From contig NZ_JANIKQ010000006.1 in the NCBI RefSeq assembly GCF_024580525.1, positions 62,001 through 126,000 on the forward strand: a stretch of 64,000 nt of DNA, read 5' to 3'. The notes under the pieces are model-generated. The model did no database searches. It had not been told where the DNA came from and saw nothing but the letters and a program-made list of their open reading frames with translations. Origin of the DNA: Neisseria dentiae (GTDB lineage: Bacteria; Pseudomonadota; Gammaproteobacteria; Burkholderiales; Neisseriaceae). Position numbers and translations under genes: made by a program. Shown here piece after piece: positions 59,877 through 64,000 of this stretch (within the stretch, counting starts at the first letter, position 1; each line of letters opens with the position of its first letter).

Positions 59877-60581
59877 TCACTTTTCCGCCAGCAGCAGGCG
59901 CACGATATATTCGTCTTGCGGCAGCGTCAGCTTTAAGTTGCGGCTGTCGCCCTGTACCAACAGGGGGCGGACGCCCAGCATTTCCACCGCCGAGGCTTCG
60001 TCGGTTACTGCGCCGAGGTCGGGCGCGGCCAGGGCGCGTTGCAGCAGGGCGGCGGGAAAAAGCTGCGGGGTTTGCGCCTGCCACAAACCGCTGCGGGGCA
60101 CGGTGGTTTCGATCAGGCCGTCTGAACCGCTGCGTTTGAGGGTGTCGGCCACGGGCACGGCGAGAATGCCGCCGTTGGGGTGGCTGCCGGCCTGGTCTAT
60201 CAGGCGGCTGAGAGCAGCTTGGGGCAGGCAGCAGCGGGCGGCATCGTGCACAAGGATATTGTCGCCGGGGGCGGCCAGGCCGCGTTCGAGCAGGGTGTTC
60301 ACGCCGTTTCTTACGGTTTCGGCGCGGCTTGCGCCGCCGCAATGCAGCAAAACGGTTTTGGCAGAGGCCGTCTGAAAGCCGTTGGCTTCTTCGGGTTGGA
60401 AGGTGTGGTCGCCGGGTGCCAGCACCACGGCGGCACAGTCGATTTGCGGGTGGGCGGCGAAGATGTCGAGAGTGTGCTGCAACACGGTTTTGCCGTGGAT
60501 TTCAACATATTGCTTGGGCTTGCCTGCGCCGAAGCGTTCCCCCACGCCGGCGGCGGGGATTAAGGCGATGTTGCGTTTCAC
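59877..60581 (-). CDS. ispD: 2-C-methyl-D-erythritol 4-phosphate cytidylyltransferase
   Basis: Makes CDP-methylerythritol in the non-mevalonate isoprenoid pathway. The 234-residue protein begins with the nucleotide loop IALIPAAGVGERFGAGKPKQYVEI, has LVHDAARCCLPQAALSRLID and VPVADTLKRSG, and the QTPQLFPAALLQRAL motif near residue 160. I choose the GTG at 60581, which overlaps the dnaQ stop as GTGA and has GGAGG seven bases upstream; a longer frame from an ATG at about 60602 is possible. Two DUS lie inside the gene. ispF, often next, is not seen. Confidence 0.96.
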   Translation of the reverse strand: MKRNIALIPAAGVGERFGAGKPKQYVEIHGKTVLQHTLDIFAAHPQIDCAAVVLAPGDHTFQPEEANGFQTASAKTVLLHCGGASRAETVRNGVNTLLERGLAAPGDNILVHDAARCCLPQAALSRLIDQAGSHPNGGILAVPVADTLKRSGSDGLIETTVPRSGLWQAQTPQLFPAALLQRALAAPDLGAVTDEASAVEMLGVRPLLVQGDSRNLKLTLPQDEYIVRLLLAEK

Positions 60582-61294
60582 GCGTCTGCCTCCGTTCGCC
60601 ATACGCATTTGCCTTCGGTGATTTTGTCGAGCGTGTCGAGATAGGCTTCGTGTGCGGCCAGCTCGGTTTCGTCTGCGCCCAACACTTTCAAATGCGCAGG
60701 GCGTTGGATTTTGGCGGCGGCATAACTGCCGTCGGCTTCTCCGCCGTGATCGGCCATCAGGTCGAACTGGCCGCGCGTCATGGCGAGATACACTTCGCCG
60801 AGCAGTTCGCAGTCGATCAGGGCGCCGTGGAACACGCGTTTGCTGCGGTCGACATCAAAGCGGGTACACAAGGCATCGAGGCTGGCTTTTTGGCCGGGAA
60901 ACATTTCCCGCGCCATGCCGAGGGTGTCGGTTACTTTGCAGCCCAGCTCTTCTACGGTGGGCAGCCCCATGCGGCCGAACTCCATATCGAGAAAGCCGAC
61001 GTCGAACTTGGCGTTGTGGATAATCAATTCGGCACCGCGCAGAAAATCGGCGATTTGCCGCCCCACCTGCTCGAACTTGGGGGCGTTTTTGGCTTCCAGC
61101 TCTTCGATGGTGATGCCGTGGACGGCGGCGGCTTCGTCGGGAATATCGCGGTCGGGGTGGATATAAAGGTGCAGGGTGTTGCGGGTGAGCTGGCGGTTAA
61201 TCATTTCCAGCCCGGCAAATTCGACCATGCGGTCGCCGCTGTTGGGGTAAAGGCCGGTGGTTTCGGTGTCGAGGATAATCTGGCGGGTGTTCAT
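60578..61294 (-). CDS. dnaQ: DNA polymerase III epsilon subunit (3'-5' exonuclease)
   Basis: The proofreading subunit of the replicase. The 238-residue protein has exonuclease motif I in RQIILDTETTGLYPNSGDR, motif II around LIIHNAKFDVGFLDME, and motif III HGALIDCELLGEVYLAM with the catalytic aspartate. HGITIEELEAKNAPKFEQ is conserved between I and II. The C-terminal tail would bind the alpha subunit. I place the start at the ATG at 61294 (MNTRQII); the longer frame is unsupported. It is upstream of and coupled to ispD, an unusual functional combination. Confidence 0.97.
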   Translation of the reverse strand: MNTRQIILDTETTGLYPNSGDRMVEFAGLEMINRQLTRNTLHLYIHPDRDIPDEAAAVHGITIEELEAKNAPKFEQVGRQIADFLRGAELIIHNAKFDVGFLDMEFGRMGLPTVEELGCKVTDTLGMAREMFPGQKASLDALCTRFDVDRSKRVFHGALIDCELLGEVYLAMTRGQFDLMADHGGEADGSYAAAKIQRPAHLKVLGADETELAAHEAYLDTLDKITEGKCVWRTEADA

Positions 61295-61370
61295 AACGCT
61301 TGCTGTTGGAAAAGGTTGCCGCATCATACTAAAAGCGGCGGGGAAAGTAAAAACGGCTGCGGGGCAGTCT

Positions 61371-61411
61371 GAGGCCGTCTGAAAAGCAATTCAGGCTTTT
61401 CAGACGGCCTT
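61371..61411 (-). terminator. Inverted DUS-pair terminator of truA
   Basis: AGGCCGTCTGAAAAGC and GCTTTTCAGACGGCCT pair over 16 bases with a seven-base loop, 23 bases after the truA stop on the minus strand. Confidence 0.85.
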
Positions 61412-61433
61412 AAATATTATTAACTTCAACAAT

Positions 61434-62270
61434 TTACCACAACCATTCGGGCACGGGCGGGGTGGCCACGCCCCATTCGGGCGGATAGTCCACCCCCGTC
61501 AGATAAAGGCCGTCGGGCATCAGCGTGGGCGGGGCGTGTTTGCGGCTGCGCGCCGCCATCAAATCGGCAAACCCCTGCACGCTCAGGCGGCCGTCGCCCA
61601 CATACACCAGCGCGCCCATGATGTTGCGCACCATATGGTGCAGAAAGGCGTTGCCGTGCAAATCGAGCTTCATCAGTTCGGGCGTGCCGCTCAAGCTTGC
61701 GCTATACAGGGTTTTCACGGGGGATTTGGCTTGGCATTCGGCCGCGCGGAAGCTGGAAAAATCATGTTCGCCCACCAGCATGGCCGCGGCCTGCCGCATT
61801 TTTTCCATATTCAGCGGCCTGCATACCCAGCCTACCCTGCCTGCCAGCAGGGGATTGCGCACCGAGGCCGACAGCAGCACATAACGGTAGCGGCGGCCGA
61901 ATGCGTCGAAACGGGCGTGAAAGCGCGGGTCAACAGGTTGCGCATGCCAAACGGCCACTTCTTTGGGCAGGTGTGTGTTCACCCCCCTCACCCACGCCTG
62001 CGCGGGGCGGTCAGCCGTGGTGTCGAAATGCACCACTTGCGCGGCTGCGTGCACGCCGGCATCGGTCCGCCCCGCCACCACGGTGTGAATGCGCTCGCCC
62101 GCAATCTGCCCGAGCGCGTATTCCAACACTTCCTGCACCGTAACCAAACCGTCGGCCTGTTTTTGCTTCTGCCAGCCGTGGAAACCTTTGCCGTTATAGG
62201 CAAGCATCAGCGCCCAGCGCTGCGTTCCGGCTGAAGGCGGCGGGCTGGAAAGTTCGGTATCGGCTGGCAT
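61434..62270 (-). CDS. truA: tRNA pseudouridine(38-40) synthase
   Basis: Modifies uridines 38-40 in the tRNA anticodon arm. The 278-residue protein has the start [18 protein letters not shown], the catalytic aspartate in [20 protein letters not shown], and [32 protein letters not shown] later on. These are all TruA hallmarks. I use the ATG at 62270 with GGAG upstream; it adds about 18 residues before the core. The gene stands alone, with a DUS terminator downstream. Confidence 0.96.
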   Translation of the reverse strand: MPADTELSSPPPSAGTQRWALMLAYNGKGFHGWQKQKQADGLVTVQEVLEYALGQIAGERIHTVVAGRTDAGVHAAAQVVHFDTTADRPAQAWVRGVNTHLPKEVAVWHAQPVDPRFHARFDAFGRRYRYVLLSASVRNPLLAGRVGWVCRPLNMEKMRQAAAMLVGEHDFSSFRAAECQAKSPVKTLYSASLSGTPELMKLDLHGNAFLHHMVRNIMGALVYVGDGRLSVQGFADLMAARSRKHAPPTLMPDGLYLTGVDYPPEWGVATPPVPEWLW

Positions 62271-62510
62271 GGCGGCTCCGGCGGTAATGTAAAAATACGT
62301 TGGAAACAAAAGCGCATAATTATAAGCCAATTCACGCCGCAAAACTTATTCCGCCACCCCAAAACACGCCCAATCTATTGAAAATATAAAACAAAACTGC
62401 AAAAAGCAGCAGATACCGCCTTTGACAAACCTTAACTCATCGCCTAATATCCGCCCCCGTCGGGCAACCGCCCGGTTATCCGCAACACCAATAGAAAGAA
62501 GAAGATATTT

Positions 62511-63764
62511 ATGGAATGGGTTTTTAACAGTTACTACACGTTAATTGCCGCCACCGTTGTGCTGCTGGTCGGCAGACTGATGGTGGCGAAAATCAAGTTT
62601 TTGCAGGATTTCAACATCCCCGAGCCGGTGGCCGGCGGCCTGGTGGCGGCGGCAATATTGTATGCGCTGCACGCCATCTACGGCGTGAGCTTCAAATTCG
62701 AGAAGCCGCTGCAAGATGCGTTTATGCTGATTTTCTTCACCTCTATCGGCCTGAGCGCCGACTTTTCGCGCCTGAAAGCGGGCGGCTTCCCGCTGGTGAT
62801 CTTCACCGCCATCGTCGGCTCTTTTATCATGGTTCAAAACACCGTTGGCGTCGGCCTGGCCAGTCTGTTCGGCCTCGACCCGCTGATCGGCCTGATTACC
62901 GGCTCGATTACCTTAACGGGCGGCCACGGCACGGCAGGCGCATGGGGGCCGGATTTCGAGAAAAACTTCGGCTTAACCGGCGCAACCGGCTTAGGCATGG
63001 CTGCCGCCACGTTCGGCCTGGTGGCCGGCGGCCTGATCGGCGGCCCGGTTGCCCGTCGCCTGATCAACAAGATGGGGCGCAAACCGTTAGACGAAGCCGC
63101 CGTTAAAGCCCAAGCCGCCGTTTACGACGACGACGATCCCGGCAAAAGCACCGACGATCTGTTCGAACACCCCGAGCAAACCCGCCTGATTACCGCCAAT
63201 TCGGCGGTAGAAACGCTGGCCATGTTCGCCGCCTGCCTGGCCTTCGCCGAAATCATGGACGGCTTCGACAGCGAATACCTCAAACCGTTTTATCTCGACC
63301 TGCCCAAATTCGTGTGGGCGCTGTTCGGCGGCGTGATTCTGCGCAATATTTTAACCAGCGTGTTCAAATTCAATATGTTCGACCGCGCCATCGACGTATT
63401 CGGCAACGCTTCGCTGTCACTGTTTCTGGCCATGGCGCTGCTCAACCTCAAACTGTGGGAGTTAACCGGCCTTGCCGGCCCCGTAACCGTTATCCTGCTG
63501 GTGCAAACCGTGGTGATGATGCTTTACGCCACCTTCGTTACCTATGTTTTGATGGGGCGCAATTACGATTCGGCCGTGCTGGCCGCCGGCCACTGCGGTT
63601 TCGGCCTCGGCGCCACCCCCACCGCCGTCGCCAATATGCAGTCGGTAACCGAACGCTTCGGCCCCTCGCACAAAGCCTTTCTGATTGTGCCTATGGTGGG
63701 CGCGTTTTTCGTTGACTTCATCAACGTTTTCATCCTCACCGGTTTTGTAAACTTCCTCAAATAA
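62511..63764 (+). CDS. gltS: Sodium/glutamate symporter GltS
   Basis: A 417-residue inner-membrane carrier with about ten hydrophobic segments that imports glutamate with sodium. The GltS pattern is visible in FNIPEPVAGGLVAAAILYAL, MLIFFTSIGLSADFSRLKAGG, and the first re-entrant loop ITGSITLTGGHGTAGAWG. The matching second loop is AAGHCGFGLGATPTAVANMQ. The two loops lie in opposite halves, as is known for this family. AGAAAGAAGAAG precedes the ATG. A rho-independent terminator follows, so the gene is monocistronic. Confidence 0.96.
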   Translation: MEWVFNSYYTLIAATVVLLVGRLMVAKIKFLQDFNIPEPVAGGLVAAAILYALHAIYGVSFKFEKPLQDAFMLIFFTSIGLSADFSRLKAGGFPLVIFTAIVGSFIMVQNTVGVGLASLFGLDPLIGLITGSITLTGGHGTAGAWGPDFEKNFGLTGATGLGMAAATFGLVAGGLIGGPVARRLINKMGRKPLDEAAVKAQAAVYDDDDPGKSTDDLFEHPEQTRLITANSAVETLAMFAACLAFAEIMDGFDSEYLKPFYLDLPKFVWALFGGVILRNILTSVFKFNMFDRAIDVFGNASLSLFLAMALLNLKLWELTGLAGPVTVILLVQTVVMMLYATFVTYVLMGRNYDSAVLAAGHCGFGLGATPTAVANMQSVTERFGPSHKAFLIVPMVGAFFVDFINVFILTGFVNFLK

Positions 63765-63778
63765 ACCGCAAGCAAACT

Positions 63779-63818
63779 AAAAAGCACCCGCAACACCTTA
63801 CCCGTTGCAGGTGCTTTT
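63779..63818 (+). terminator. Rho-independent terminator of gltS
   Basis: AAAAGCACCCGCAAC / GTTGCAGGTGCTTTT with one mismatch and a short loop, 15 bases after the gltS stop. Confidence 0.9.
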
Positions 63819-63860
63819 GCTATGATGCCGTCTGAAACCATTTCTTGCAAAGGCCGTACC

Positions 63861-64000
63861 ATGTATAAAAAGCTGCTCACTTTTTCCCTGATTGCCGCTG
63901 CCCTGGCCGCCTGCGGCGAGCGCGACACCAAACAGGAAAACGCCTCGCTGGCCTGCGACAGCCCGGCCGTGGTTCAAAACGTGCGCACCAACATCCAAGA
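63861..64000 (+). CDS. Lipoprotein, 3' part beyond the window
   Basis: An ATG at 63861 opens a frame that runs to the window edge; 46 residues are visible. MYKKLLTFSLIAAALAAC is a lipoprotein signal with lipobox LAAC followed by GERDTKQENASLACDSPAV. A DUS of the less common AT form (ATGCCGTCTGAA) lies 24 bases upstream. Too little of the mature protein is visible to name a family. Confidence 0.75.
   Translation, partial: MYKKLLTFSLIAAALAACGERDTKQENASLACDSPAVVQNVRTNIQ

Overview
The window is chromosomal DNA from a Neisseria-type betaproteobacterium. The main evidence is the 10-mer DNA uptake sequence (DUS) core GCCGTCTGAA, which occurs dozens of times on both strands, mostly preceded by AG (the AG-DUS dialect) rather than the AT of the meningococcus and gonococcus. 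Inverted DUS pairs serve as transcription terminators. Gene content fits Neisseria: a thioredoxin-MsrA-MsrB fusion, NsrR/NnrS nitric-oxide genes, a kinase-only heptose enzyme and dRS3-type repeats. There is no prophage, CRISPR array, rRNA operon or complete insertion sequence; the mobile content is small non-coding elements.

Layout. 1-1363: 3' part of a BCCT carrier plus a 42-residue membrane peptide. 1594-6468 (minus): the macromolecular synthesis operon rpsU-yqeY-dnaG-rpoD with its order intact. 7188-10420 (minus): pyruvate formate-lyase and its activase, with an FNR-like box upstream. 10773-16683: an FAD-linked hydroxyacid dehydrogenase, an Ala/Ser-rich lipoprotein, a SlyD-like PPIase, an RnfB-like ferredoxin, a GntR regulator, an OsmC protein and an RraA-fold protein. 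16837-20435 (minus): hldD, a zeta-like kinase with a small overlapping partner, the heptose kinase and pyrF. 20639-24631: the MnmC oxidase domain, then tonB-exbB-exbD. 24905-27040: nsrR divergent from a hemerythrin-like protein and nnrS, with a perfect palindrome between.

27165-31470: argC, grxD and a queuosine precursor operon (queC, DUF1543, queD, DUF1304, queE). 31682-34501 (minus): an ABC importer of the TrpXYZ type. 34874-38048 (minus): a zinc-ribbon membrane protein, erpA, hemH and a YqaA-like protein. 38766-41273: two small membrane proteins, an SDR and a Maf pyrophosphatase. 41833-45014: plsX, a phosphoribosyltransferase and rpmF-yceD divergent from a second Maf. 45119-51753: an RsmI-like methyltransferase, tRNA-Pro(CGG), fabH, a cold-shock/DUF1294 fusion, fabD and two tandem glycosyltransferase-like paralogues. 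52185-64000: msrAB, an ADP-ribosylglycohydrolase, an unknown protein coupled to a tyrosine phosphatase, a DUF302 lipoprotein, ftsK, ispD/dnaQ, truA, gltS and the start of a lipoprotein.

The most unusual material is non-coding. A family of roughly 120-210 bp elements ends in AGACCTTTGCAAAA inverted repeats and carries interchangeable cores, either paired dRS3 palindromes or paired CGGGCTTGACCCG palindromes. One such element is interrupted by a different 190 bp element, and one terminator hairpin is built from what looks like a foreign DUS dialect. The most interesting protein candidate is the zeta-like kinase pair embedded among heptose genes. All family assignments come from reading the sequence and from family knowledge; no database search was run.
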